Source of the DNA: Streptomyces sp. NBS 14/10
GTDB lineage: Bacteria; Actinomycetota; Actinomycetes; Streptomycetales; Streptomycetaceae
Assembly (NCBI RefSeq): GCF_002224125.1
Contig: NZ_NCSM01000018.1
Location: 310,001-374,000 of the forward strand
Direction of reading: 5' to 3'
Length of the DNA stretch: 64,000 nt
Within the stretch, counting starts at the first letter, position 1, and every line of letters starts with the position of its first letter. The notes below the pieces were generated by a model, which saw only the letters and a program-made list of their open reading frames with translations, did no database searches and had not been told where the DNA came from. A program made the translations under genes and the position numbers. This document shows, one piece after another, positions 51,739 through 60,458 of this stretch.

Positions 51739-52455
51739 TCATGCGCCGTAGCCCTTGGAGGCCCCCTTCACGGGCCTGGCGCCCGCGAGCAGATGCGCCG
51801 GGACCAGATCGCGCGCCGGCTCGCTGTAACCGACCGAGACGATGTTGTCGCCGCGGTAGGTGAAGCTGGTGAGGCTGGCCAGGGTGCACTGCCGCTTCCG
51901 CGGGTCGTGCCACAGCCGCCGCCGCTCCACGAAGCTGCGCACGATCCAGATCGGCAGCTGATGGCTGACGCAGACCGCCTCGTGCCCGCGCGCGGCGTCC
52001 CGCGCCACCCCGACGGCCGCCATCATCCGCACGACCTGGTCGATGTAGGGCTCGCCCCAGGAGGGGCGAAAGGGGTTGGTCAGATACTTCCAGTTGGCCG
52101 GCCGGCGCAGCGCGCCGTCGCCCACGCCGAACGTCTTCCCCTGGAAGACGTTCGCCGCCTCGATCAGCCGCCGGTCGGTGCCCACATCCAGACCGTGCGC
52201 CTTGGCGATCGGCGCCGCCGTCTCCTGCGCCCGCTCCAGCGGCGAGGCCACGACATGGGTGATGTCACGCTCGGCCAGGTGCTCGGCGACCCGGTCGGCC
52301 ATCTGCCGGCCGAGGTCCGAGAGGTGGTAGCCGGGCAGCCGCCCGTACAGCACACCCGTGGGGTTCTCCACCTCGCCGTGGCGCATCACATGCACGACGG
52401 TGATCTCGTTGTCGCTGTTTGTCATGTTTGTCATAGGGGTTATAGGGCCCATCAT
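51739..52455 (-). CDS. Histidine phosphatase family protein
   Basis: 238-aa phosphoglycerate-mutase-like enzyme. RHG catalytic motif [15 protein letters not shown], then [14 protein letters not shown] and second catalytic His in [10 protein letters not shown]. The substrate is not predictable from sequence. ATG 52455 overlaps the hemL stop (ATGA), indicating translational coupling; in-frame ATGs at codons 8 and 11 are alternatives. Confidence 0.88.
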   Translation of the reverse strand: MMGPITPMTNMTNSDNEITVVHVMRHGEVENPTGVLYGRLPGYHLSDLGRQMADRVAEHLAERDITHVVASPLERAQETAAPIAKAHGLDVGTDRRLIEAANVFQGKTFGVGDGALRRPANWKYLTNPFRPSWGEPYIDQVVRMMAAVGVARDAARGHEAVCVSHQLPIWIVRSFVERRRLWHDPRKRQCTLASLTSFTYRGDNIVSVGYSEPARDLVPAHLLAGARPVKGASKGYGA

Positions 52456-53759
52456 TCAGTCGCCTCGGCGGCGGCCCGCGCCGCCCCCGGCAAAGCCTCC
52501 GCCACCCGCTCCAGCGCCCGCTCGTCGTGCGTCGTGGACAGGAACCACGACTCGAAGGCGGACGGCGGAAGGTAGACGCCCTGGGACAGCATCGAGTGGA
52601 AGAAGGCCGTGAACCGGTACGCCTGCTGCGCCCTGGCCTTCTCGTAGTCGGTGACCTCGTCCCCGGTGAAGAACACCGAGAACATGTTTCCGGCGGCCTG
52701 CACCCGGTGCTCGACCCCCTCCTTGGCCAGCGCCTCCGTCACCAGCGCCCGCAGCCGCGCGGACGCCGCGTCCACCGCCGCGTACGCCGCCTCGTCCAGC
52801 AGCCGCAGCTGCGCCAGGCCCGCCGCGGTCGCGATCGGGTTCCCGGACAGGGTGCCCGCCTGGTAGACCGGGCCGGCCGGGGCGAGCCGCGCCATGACGT
52901 CGGCGCGCCCGCCGAACGCCGCGGCCGGGAAGCCGCCGCCCATGACCTTGCCGAAGGTCATCAGGTCGGGCTCCACACCGTCGATCCCGTACCAGCCGGC
53001 CTTCGAGACCCGGAAGCCGGTCATGACCTCGTCGGAGATGTACAGCGCGCCGTGCTCGGCGCACAGCTCCTTCAGCCCCGCGTTGAACCCCGGCAGCGGC
53101 GGCACCACGCCCATGTTGCCCGGCGACGCCTCGGTGATCACACACGCGATGTCGTCCGGGTGCGCGGCGAAGGCCGCCCGTACCGCGTCCAGGTCGTTGT
53201 ACGGCAGCACCACGGTCTCCCCGGCCTGCGCGCCCGTCACCCCCGGCGTGTCCGGCAGCCCGAAGGTGGCCACCCCGGACCCGGCCGCGGCGAGCAGCGC
53301 GTCCACATGCCCGTGGTAGCAGCCCGCGAACTTGATCACCTTCGCCCGCCCGGTGAACCCGCGCGCCAGCCGGATCGCCGACATCGTCGCCTCGGTCCCC
53401 GAGGAGACCAGGCGCACCTGGTCCACGGGCCCGACCCGCGCCACGATCTCCTCGGCGAGCGCGACCTCCCCCTCCCCCGGCGTCCCGAACGAGGTCCCCC
53501 GCACCACGGCCGCCTGCACCGCCGCCGTCACCTCGGGGTGCGCATGGCCGAGGATCATCGGTCCCCACGAGCAGACGAGGTCGACGTACTCCCGTCCGTC
53601 GGCATCGGTGAGGTACGGACCGGTACCGGACACCATGAAGCGGGGCGTACCACCCACGGCGCGGAACGCCCGCACCGGAGAATTCACGCCGCCAGGCGTC
53701 ACGACGGCCGCGCGGTCGAAAAGCGTCTGCGAAACTGGTGCTGCGTACGGATAGCTCAC
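52452..53759 (-). CDS. hemL: Glutamate-1-semialdehyde 2,1-aminomutase
   Basis: PLP enzyme of the C5 pathway, forms 5-aminolevulinate for haem. 435 aa from GTG 53759 ([17 protein letters not shown]); an ATG three codons earlier is also possible. PLP Lys in [18 protein letters not shown]; other marks [15 protein letters not shown]-type [11 protein letters not shown] and [11 protein letters not shown]. No clear ribosome-binding site is seen, so the mRNA may be leaderless. Typical last conserved gene before the accessory region. Confidence 0.95.
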   Translation of the reverse strand: MSYPYAAPVSQTLFDRAAVVTPGGVNSPVRAFRAVGGTPRFMVSGTGPYLTDADGREYVDLVCSWGPMILGHAHPEVTAAVQAAVVRGTSFGTPGEGEVALAEEIVARVGPVDQVRLVSSGTEATMSAIRLARGFTGRAKVIKFAGCYHGHVDALLAAAGSGVATFGLPDTPGVTGAQAGETVVLPYNDLDAVRAAFAAHPDDIACVITEASPGNMGVVPPLPGFNAGLKELCAEHGALYISDEVMTGFRVSKAGWYGIDGVEPDLMTFGKVMGGGFPAAAFGGRADVMARLAPAGPVYQAGTLSGNPIATAAGLAQLRLLDEAAYAAVDAASARLRALVTEALAKEGVEHRVQAAGNMFSVFFTGDEVTDYEKARAQQAYRFTAFFHSMLSQGVYLPPSAFESWFLSTTHDERALERVAEALPGAARAAAEATE

Positions 53760-54007
53760 GCATGCCATGTTGTCAGAGGCTGACTAAGAACTGCCGCCGG
53801 GCGTTTCACACGACTGGCGCGGGGGAGGTCTCTGACACGATGATCGGGTTGCGCGGCAGGTGCCGCGAGTGGTCGGGTGGAGATATGCATCGCGGTGGCG
53901 AACTGGGTGAAGGGACCGACGATCGAGGTCCCGAGCGCGCCCGCCCTGGACGCCATAGGCGCCGCGCGGACGACGCAAGCGGCGCACGCAGAAGCGGGAG
54001 CGGGCGT

Positions 54008-54442
54008 ATGGGGGTGACGTACAAGTACTTCGGCGCGCCCGACGGCGCGACCGCGGCCCGGGTCCCCATCTCCATGCGCCCCGAGGAGCTCGGCGGCGAC
54101 GAGCTCGGCCATGGCATGTTCACCAAGATCAAGCCGGAGACGGTGGCCGCGATGGTCCTCACCGGCATCGAAGGCGTCCCCCTCCACAAGGTGCCCCCGC
54201 TCGAACTCGTCGTCCTCCACCCCGACTACGCCGTCGTCAAGCTCCCCATGACCGCCGTCGACCCGCTCCGCGGCGTCGGCGAGGAGGCCGTCGGCGCCGC
54301 CGCCTTCATCTGGTCCACCGTCCCCGACCGCGGCGGCCCCCGCGACGCCTTCACGGTCTACCGGCTGCTGCACGAATGGCAGGACTTCAGCCATCGGCTG
54401 CATGAGGCGGGGCATCAGCCGTACTGCTTGGTGTGGCCCTGA
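54008..54442 (+). CDS. Conserved hypothetical protein
   Basis: 144 aa from ATG 54008 with a GGGAG site. Soluble, with the string VTYKYFGAPDGATAARVPISMRPEELGGDELGHGMF and a C-terminal HEWQDFSHRLHEAGHQPYCLVW. I do not recognise a domain. It is divergent from hemL and its last 28 bp overlap the end of the convergent MFS gene. Confidence 0.7.
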   Translation: MGVTYKYFGAPDGATAARVPISMRPEELGGDELGHGMFTKIKPETVAAMVLTGIEGVPLHKVPPLELVVLHPDYAVVKLPMTAVDPLRGVGEEAVGAAAFIWSTVPDRGGPRDAFTVYRLLHEWQDFSHRLHEAGHQPYCLVWP

Positions 54443-55680
54443 CCTTGCCCGGCCTCGTCCGGAACCGCCGCGGCCGGCGTGGGTTCCTCCGGCAGTCTCC
54501 GCAACAGGACGCCGTACCCGATCCCCGTCAAGGTCCCCACGACCGCGCACAACCCCCACAGCCACTCCGGGCCGAAGTGGTCGATGACGGTGCCGGACAT
54601 GAGCGGGGCGATCAGGGCGGCGGCCGACCACGCCAGGGTGTTCATGCCTTGGTAGCGTCCACGCCCCTGAGCGGGTGAGAGCCGGACGAGGAGCACGCTC
54701 TGCGTCGGCGTGGAGCCGATCTCGGCGAGCGTCCACACGCAGACGGTGAGCGCGAAGACGCCGACCGACCCGGCGAAGGCGGTGAGTCCGAAACCGTACC
54801 CCGCGAGGAGCGAGCAGACGATCATCAATGCGCGCGGATCGCGGTGCTCGATGAAGCGCGTGACCGGGATCTGCAGGACAACGATCAGGACGCCGTTGAC
54901 GGCGATGACCAGGCCGTAGTCGGCGGGCGTGAACCCGGCGCGGCCCATGGCGACCGGGAGTCCGACGTTGCCCTGCAGGAAGAGAACGGCGATGACGAAG
55001 GACAGTCCGACAGCGGCCATGTACCGCCCGTCCCGCAGCACGGTCCCGAGGCTGACTCCGCCCTCTGTCTGTTCGGCCTTGGGCATGGGCCGGGACTCGG
55101 GCACCTTGAGGAGGACGACGACCGCGCACGCCAGCGTCATCCCCGCCTCGATGAGGAACCCGGCGAGATAGCTGGACTCGGCGATGAACCCAGCGGCCAT
55201 TGAGGCGAAGGCGAAGCCGAGGTTGACGGCCCAGAAGTGCAGCGAGAAAGCCCGCACCCGGTCCTGGGGCCTGACGATGTCGGCGATCATCGCCTGCATG
55301 GCGGGCCGGGAGGCGTTGGAGGCCATGCCGACGAGGAAGGCGACGGCGGCGATGGCCACGGGGCCGCGCATGAAGCCGAGCAGCGCGATGGAGCCGGCGG
55401 TGGCGGACTGGGCGATGAGAAGGGTGGGCCGCCTGCCGAGCCGGTCGGCCATCACCCCACTCCCCAGCGCGGACACGACTCCGCCGAGCCCGTGCAGGGA
55501 GACGACGAGACCGGCGTACGAAGCCGAATACCCGCGGTCGAGCGTGAGGTAGAGGGCCATGAACGTGGCGACGAAGGCGCCGAGCCGGTTCACGAGGGTG
55601 CTGGTCCACAGCCACCAGAACTCCCGGGGCAGACCGGAGACGGTTTCCCGGGCGACGCGTCTCAGGGCGGCGAGTGGCAT
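54415..55680 (-). CDS. MFS transporter, probable drug/product exporter
   Basis: 421 aa, 12 hydrophobic helices from ATG 55680 (GGGGGA site). The loop 2-3 signature GSGVMADRLGRRPTLL is typical of MFS proteins. It follows the carbamoyltransferase gene by 78 bp on the same strand, so it is the likely export or self-resistance gene and the left border of the biosynthetic cluster. Substrate unknown. Confidence 0.82.
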   Translation of the reverse strand: MPLAALRRVARETVSGLPREFWWLWTSTLVNRLGAFVATFMALYLTLDRGYSASYAGLVVSLHGLGGVVSALGSGVMADRLGRRPTLLIAQSATAGSIALLGFMRGPVAIAAVAFLVGMASNASRPAMQAMIADIVRPQDRVRAFSLHFWAVNLGFAFASMAAGFIAESSYLAGFLIEAGMTLACAVVVLLKVPESRPMPKAEQTEGGVSLGTVLRDGRYMAAVGLSFVIAVLFLQGNVGLPVAMGRAGFTPADYGLVIAVNGVLIVVLQIPVTRFIEHRDPRALMIVCSLLAGYGFGLTAFAGSVGVFALTVCVWTLAEIGSTPTQSVLLVRLSPAQGRGRYQGMNTLAWSAAALIAPLMSGTVIDHFGPEWLWGLCAVVGTLTGIGYGVLLRRLPEEPTPAAAVPDEAGQGQGHTKQYG

Positions 55681-55758
55681 GAGTCCCCCAGGATCAGGCG
55701 GGTACGTAAGCGGCTCAAGCGGTGAGTGCAACGCGCCCGGACGTTACTTGATGTGACG

Positions 55759-56715
55759 CTAGGTCAGGCACCAATCGAGTACGGCCATCGCACTGGCCAG
55801 CTTCATCTGCGCCTGGTCCCAGGCCAGCGACCGGGGCCCGTCGAGCACTCCACTCGTGACTTCCTCGCCCCGGCGGGCCGGCAAGTCGTGCATGAAGAAG
55901 GCATCCGGCCACCGCGCCATCAGACGCTCGTCGACGGCGAACGGCGTGAATGCCGTCCGCCAGTCCGGATCACTCTTGCTGGTCCCGGTGGTCTGCCATT
56001 GAGTCGTGTAGACGACGTCCACGTCGCCGTCGATATCGTCGACCCGGTGCACCTCGACGACCTTGCTGCCCCACTCCTTCGCCGTCTGCTGGGCTCGAAC
56101 GAGGACCGCGGGGTCGAGCCCGTACCCGGCGGGCGTCGCCAGGGTCAGGGCGGCTCCGGGGACCAGTGCCAGGCCGTGCGCAAGGGCCGCGGCCGTGTTG
56201 TTCCCCTCGCCGAAATAGACGAGATGGAGCCCCCGCAGCGAACCGAAGCGATGGGAGAGGAGGGCGATGTCCGTGAGACCCTGGGTCGGGTGTTCTTCGC
56301 GCACCATCGCGTTGATGACGGGTATCGAGGCTGCGTCGGCGAGCTCGCGCAGATCACCCTCACCGACAGAACTCCGCACGACCAGGGCGTCGAGCATTCC
56401 CCCCAGGATGCGGCCGGTGTCCGACAGCGACTCACCCGTGGCGAGTTGCAGGTCGTTCGGCCCGTAGGCAATGACGGTACCGCCGAGCCGTATCGCACCG
56501 CTGGTGAAAGCCGTCCGGGTACGCGTCGAGGTGTGGCTGAACAGCGTGCCCACCACAAGATCCTGCAGAGGGCGCTCCTGGGGGCGTCTGTTCTCGTACC
56601 AGGCGCAGGAGCGACGGACGAGCGTCTGCAACTCCTCAGGTGTCAGGTCGTGCAGGGAGATGAGGCTGCGCGCAGGGCGCAGCCCGTCAGCCCGAGCGGC
56701 AGTGTGGTCAGTCAT
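55759..56715 (-). CDS. Atypical ornithine-carbamoyltransferase-family enzyme
   Basis: 318 aa from ATG 56715 (GGAGGCGA site). The carbamoyl-phosphate motif STRTR (63-67) and HPTQ (142-145) are intact, so the carbamoyl donor site is preserved. The amino-acid side differs from true OTC: the SMG loop is replaced by QWQTTGTS (239-246) and HCLP by HDLP (276-279). It therefore probably carbamoylates another amine. Viomycin- and zwittermicin-type pathways use such homologues to form ureido groups. Next to an SbnA homologue, diaminopropionate or a derivative is the obvious candidate. Confidence 0.82.
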   Translation of the reverse strand: MTDHTAARADGLRPARSLISLHDLTPEELQTLVRRSCAWYENRRPQERPLQDLVVGTLFSHTSTRTRTAFTSGAIRLGGTVIAYGPNDLQLATGESLSDTGRILGGMLDALVVRSSVGEGDLRELADAASIPVINAMVREEHPTQGLTDIALLSHRFGSLRGLHLVYFGEGNNTAAALAHGLALVPGAALTLATPAGYGLDPAVLVRAQQTAKEWGSKVVEVHRVDDIDGDVDVVYTTQWQTTGTSKSDPDWRTAFTPFAVDERLMARWPDAFFMHDLPARRGEEVTSGVLDGPRSLAWDQAQMKLASAMAVLDWCLT

Positions 56716-56797
56716 CGCTTCGCCTCCGCTTTCTTCGATGTCCGGCTCCGGCCGAGAACTCCGTGTCGGCCACCATGCCGCCGCCACGTCGGGGCGG

Positions 56798-57793
56798 TCA
56801 TGAACCCGCCTCCGCGCCGACCAGGGGCTCGCCGTCTTCGGCCGATGTCCCGGCGAGCAGGCCCTCGGACGTTGCCACGCCGTAGACCAGGTCGATGTAC
56901 CGGTCTCCTCGGTCGGGGAAGAGGGTGACGACGGAGGATTCGGGGCCTAGGGAGGGGATTATTTTCCGGATGGCTGCGATGACCGATCCGGAGGACCCGC
57001 CGGCGAAAATCGCCTCTTTGGACAACAAGTCATGGCAGGCCTCGATCGATTCCTCGTCCGTCACCTCGACGACACGGTCGACCAGGCTCTCGTCGAGCAG
57101 CTCAGGCACCCGGCTCGAGCCGATCCCGGGAAGTCGGCGCGGTCCGGGAGGATTGCCGAACACCACCGATCCGACGGCATCCACGGCGATCACCTGGAGC
57201 CCGACGTAGCATTCCTTCAGCCGGCGTGCCAGGCCGTTCAACGTGCCGGTTGTGCTCACCGCGACCACCAGACAGTCAGGGTCGCCCGGCAGGTCCTCGG
57301 CTATTTCCTCCGCGGTGCTCCGGTAATGCGCTTCAGGCCCCAGGGAGTTGGCGTACTGGTTGATCCAGACTGCCGCGGGATCGGCGGCCAGTATGTCTTT
57401 CACCCGCGCGATACGCGCGGGCAGATAGCTTCCTCCGGCTGCCGCACCATCGACCATCTCAACTTGCGCACCGTAGCTTTTCAAAATCGCGTGGTTGCTG
57501 GATGTGATGTGCGGATCGACCACGAGAGTGAGCCGCAGGCCGTGGATCCGGGACATCATGGCCAGTGCGACACCGAAATTTCCGGAAGTACTCTCGACGA
57601 TATGCGCCCCGGGATGAAACAGGCCGTCACGCATGCCGGTCTCGATGATGTGCCGCGCGGTACGGTCCTTGACACTTCCCGCAGGATTGAGCATTTCGAG
57701 TTTGGCGAATACCTGCGGTCCCGTCGGGAAGAGGCGTCTCAAGTGGACCATCGGGGTGCTGCCGATACAGTCCACAATAGAGTCATGCAGCAA
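56798..57793 (-). CDS. SbnA-type 2,3-diaminopropionate synthase component (PLP)
   Basis: 331 aa, cysteine-synthase fold. Staphylococcal SbnA joins O-phospho-serine and glutamate into a precursor that SbnB oxidises to L-2,3-diaminopropionate. The sequence follows SbnA rather than CysK: PMVHLRRLFP, NPAGSVKDRTARHIIE (PLP Lys42), ESTSGNFGVALAMM, WINQYANSL, PGIGSSRVPELL, FAGGSSGSVIAAI and LFPDRGDRYIDLVY. Initiation is TTG 57793 after GAGGGGGA; no in-frame ATG lies nearby. No SbnB partner is in the window. Codon third positions look less G/C-biased than in neighbouring housekeeping genes. Confidence 0.88.
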   Translation of the reverse strand: MLHDSIVDCIGSTPMVHLRRLFPTGPQVFAKLEMLNPAGSVKDRTARHIIETGMRDGLFHPGAHIVESTSGNFGVALAMMSRIHGLRLTLVVDPHITSSNHAILKSYGAQVEMVDGAAAGGSYLPARIARVKDILAADPAAVWINQYANSLGPEAHYRSTAEEIAEDLPGDPDCLVVAVSTTGTLNGLARRLKECYVGLQVIAVDAVGSVVFGNPPGPRRLPGIGSSRVPELLDESLVDRVVEVTDEESIEACHDLLSKEAIFAGGSSGSVIAAIRKIIPSLGPESSVVTLFPDRGDRYIDLVYGVATSEGLLAGTSAEDGEPLVGAEAGS

Positions 57794-57870
57794 GAATCCC
57801 CCTCAGCTAATTCCTTGCCCGTCCGATTTTTCGGCGGTTTCCCACTCACCCCGAACCCATTCACCCCGAG

Positions 57871-59091
57871 TCAGGCGTACTTGACCTCCACCTGGGAAAG
57901 GTATGCCTCTGCGACGGCCAGTGAGGCATTGAATTCATCGGCCCAGGAGATGGCATGGCCGAGGCGGTCGCCGTTGTCGACCACTCCGTTGTTCTGCATG
58001 GGTCCCGAGGTGAAGGTGGCGCGGAGGATTCCGGCAGGCAGTTCGGGCGGGGGCGTCACGGACGTGATCAGTCCGGTGCGCCGGGGCGTCAGATAGAGGC
58101 TTGTCGCATAGCCGCCGCGGACGTCGCCGACCGGTTCGCCGGGGGGAAGGCCCAGATACAGACGCGTATACAAGTCGACGACATCATCCCCGATGGTGAC
58201 CCGCATCAGCTCACGGATCTGGTCGCCGCCCAGCCTCGGATTGATCTCGATCAGTGCCGGCACGCCATCGACGATCTTGAACTCGACATGGGCGGCTCCC
58301 CGGCGGTGTCCCACCGCGGCGAGCCAGTCGACGACCACCCGCACGATGCGAGCGTCCTCCTCGGCCGTCCCGAAATGGTAGGGAAACATGGCCCCGAGCT
58401 CGACCCGGAAGGGGAGCTCGGCCATCAACTTCTTGGTGAATCCGAGAAACCGCCAGCCGTCGGTGCGGTCGTCCCATATCAGCTCGGCCGTGAATTCCGG
58501 TCCGTCGATGAACTCTTCCACCAGGGCGTACTGTGCGCGGCGGTAGCCGCGGGCGTTGACCTGGTGGGCGGCGATGGTACGCAGAGCCGCGCGGTACTCG
58601 TCGTCGGACGAACAGACCCGGACCCCGGCGCTGCCGGCGTCGTCCACAGGTTTCACCACACACGGGTACTCGAGTGGGGAGATATCGCCCGGCTCGTCCA
58701 GCGACACCCGTACGGCCGCCACGGAGCGCCCAATGCCCTTCGTCAAGCTGCGGGAACGGTCCTTGAAGTGGCAGTTCAGCAAGCCGTCCACCGGGGCGTG
58801 CGGCAGGCCGAGCCGCTCCGCGAGCACGGCTGTCTGCACCAGCCGGTAGTCGTCGAACGCGATCACGGCGTCCGGCGCGTGGTCGGTGAAGAAATGCATG
58901 AGCTTCACCAGGTCATGGGTGTCCACCACGCTGTAGGCATCGGCAATGCTGACCGGATTCGGAGAGAACTTCGCATACTCCGACGGATCGCGGGCGACGA
59001 AATGAGTTCGATAACCCTTTTCCTTGGTGAGCCGCATGCCTTCGGGGCCGTAGTCCAACATGTTGCTCTCGATAAAAAAGGCGGTCTTCAC
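57871..59091 (-). CDS. ATP-grasp amino acid/peptide ligase
   Basis: 406 aa, GTG 59091. ATP-grasp features: YPCVVKPVDDAGSAGVRVC (ATP Lys and glycine loop), ALVEEFIDGPEFTAELIW, and metal-ligand ALIEINPRLGGDQIREL. The layout resembles stand-alone L-amino acid ligases (BacD/DdaF type) that form amide bonds through acyl phosphates. It lies between the P450 and the SbnA gene, so it may ligate diaminopropionate or its carbamoyl derivative. The substrate pair cannot be read from sequence. Confidence 0.85.
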   Translation of the reverse strand: MKTAFFIESNMLDYGPEGMRLTKEKGYRTHFVARDPSEYAKFSPNPVSIADAYSVVDTHDLVKLMHFFTDHAPDAVIAFDDYRLVQTAVLAERLGLPHAPVDGLLNCHFKDRSRSLTKGIGRSVAAVRVSLDEPGDISPLEYPCVVKPVDDAGSAGVRVCSSDDEYRAALRTIAAHQVNARGYRRAQYALVEEFIDGPEFTAELIWDDRTDGWRFLGFTKKLMAELPFRVELGAMFPYHFGTAEEDARIVRVVVDWLAAVGHRRGAAHVEFKIVDGVPALIEINPRLGGDQIRELMRVTIGDDVVDLYTRLYLGLPPGEPVGDVRGGYATSLYLTPRRTGLITSVTPPPELPAGILRATFTSGPMQNNGVVDNGDRLGHAISWADEFNASLAVAEAYLSQVEVKYA

Positions 59092-59270
59092 CTGGAGTCC
59101 CCAATTTCGGATACTTCGCGTTCGAAAATCAGATGACTTGCTTACTGGAGCTCAGACGCGGGCGACACCCACGGGGTATTCGTGAGGCTCCGACAGTAAC
59201 ACTTCAAGTCCGTTTGCGGTATAGGCTCGGAATTTGTCGCCGCCGGGTATGGCGGGCGATTATGGCTCAT
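59092..59270 (-). promoter_or_regulatory. 179-bp gap inside the cluster, possible internal promoter
   Basis: The widest gap among the left-transcribed cluster genes and relatively A+T-rich. No hairpin strong enough for a terminator was seen. An internal promoter for the ATP-grasp-SbnA-carbamoyltransferase part is possible. Confidence 0.3.
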
Positions 59271-60458
59271 TCATCGGGGGACGAGGCGCACGGCGGCGTG
59301 CGCCGGTCCGTTCACCGCGATCGACCGCAATGGCTGCGCCTCTCCGGCCGGTTCGATGACGGCGACCAGCTCCGCAAGTGTCTCCAGGAGCATCCGCATC
59401 TGATGGCGGGCCATGGTGCTCCCGATACAGACGTGCTCTCCCGTGCCCAGGGCCAGATGGCGGTTGGGCTGCCGGCCGAGGTCGAACCGCTCGGGTTCCG
59501 GGAACACCGACTCGTCCCGGTTGGCCGAGGGGATCCACAGCACAACCCGGTCCCCGGCGGCGATGCGCCGGCCGTGGACGACCGTGTCCGCCGTGGCCGT
59601 CCGCATGCTGTGCGTGGCGCTGCTCGTCCACCGCAGCACCTCCTCCGCCGCGGTCCTGACGAGTTCGCCGTCCCGCTCCCGTACGAGCCGCTGCCACGCC
59701 TGCGGATGTGCGGCGAGGGCGAGGATCCCCGAGGCCATCGACAGACCCGCGTTCTCCGCGGCTCCGACCAGGTTCTCGCAGCTCAGCAAGATCTCGGTCT
59801 CCGTCAACAGCTCGCCCTGCACCTCGTTGTCGACCAACATGCCCATCGCGTCGTCCGCGGGCTTCTCCATCCGCGCGTACATCATGTCGATGAAACAGCG
59901 CATCAGCTCCAGGTGGCTGGTGAGGGGTTTGCCGGACTCGAACGCCTCCGTGGTCCAGGTCAGCAGCCGCTCGCGGTCCTCCGGCGCCACACCGAGCAGC
60001 CTGCCGATGTTGTGGCTGGAGAGCCGGGCTCCGATGTCGTGGACCACATCGCAGCTGCCCGACTCGACAGCGCGCGTCACCACCGAGCGGATCTCGGCGC
60101 GCATCTCGCCCGCCAGGGAACGGGCGCACCGTTCGCTGAACCGGTCGGCCACCTGCCCGCGCAGGGCACGGTGCCTGGGCGGATCGGTCAGGGCCATGGT
60201 CAGACCGCTGCCGGGGTCCTCCCCCAGATCCATCGGCCGCAGCAGGACGCCCTGCGCCGAGCTGAAGACGGCCGGGTTCTGGTACACCTCCCGTATGTCG
60301 TCGTACCGGGTGAGCGACCAGAAGCCCGGCAAATCCCCCGGTTCGTGCCAGTGGACCGGGGCGTGCTGTCTCATCCAGCGCCACAGCCGGTGCACCTCGC
60401 CGGAGGCGTGCAGCTCCGGGTCGACGACGTCGGCAGGGGTGAAGGTGATGTCGGTCAT
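59271..60458 (-). CDS. Cytochrome P450 with non-canonical I-helix
   Basis: 395 aa. Haem-binding LALGTGEHVCIGSTMAR with ligand Cys344, and ExxR in AEEVLRW (Glu273/Arg276), are intact. In the I-helix, VGAAENAGLS (231-240) replaces the usual AGxET; the proton-relay Thr is Asn236 and the next position Ala237. ATG 60458 overlaps the NRPS stop (ATGA), so it is probably made together with the NRPS and may act on its carrier-bound amino acid or on the finished product. Confidence 0.9.
   Translation of the reverse strand: MTDITFTPADVVDPELHASGEVHRLWRWMRQHAPVHWHEPGDLPGFWSLTRYDDIREVYQNPAVFSSAQGVLLRPMDLGEDPGSGLTMALTDPPRHRALRGQVADRFSERCARSLAGEMRAEIRSVVTRAVESGSCDVVHDIGARLSSHNIGRLLGVAPEDRERLLTWTTEAFESGKPLTSHLELMRCFIDMMYARMEKPADDAMGMLVDNEVQGELLTETEILLSCENLVGAAENAGLSMASGILALAAHPQAWQRLVRERDGELVRTAAEEVLRWTSSATHSMRTATADTVVHGRRIAAGDRVVLWIPSANRDESVFPEPERFDLGRQPNRHLALGTGEHVCIGSTMARHQMRMLLETLAELVAVIEPAGEAQPLRSIAVNGPAHAAVRLVPR

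Noticed and set aside
53756..55615. 619-codon minus-strand frame overlapping the MFS gene
   Set aside because: Shadow in another frame of the MFS transporter and the adjoining hypothetical gene; Arg/His-rich composition.
55759..56715. Housekeeping argF
   Set aside because: SMG and HCLP motifs are missing and no arginine genes are nearby.
56798..57793. Ordinary cysteine synthase (CysK)
   Set aside because: The whole sequence follows SbnA-specific blocks such as RVPELL, DRGDRYIDLVY and WINQYANSL.
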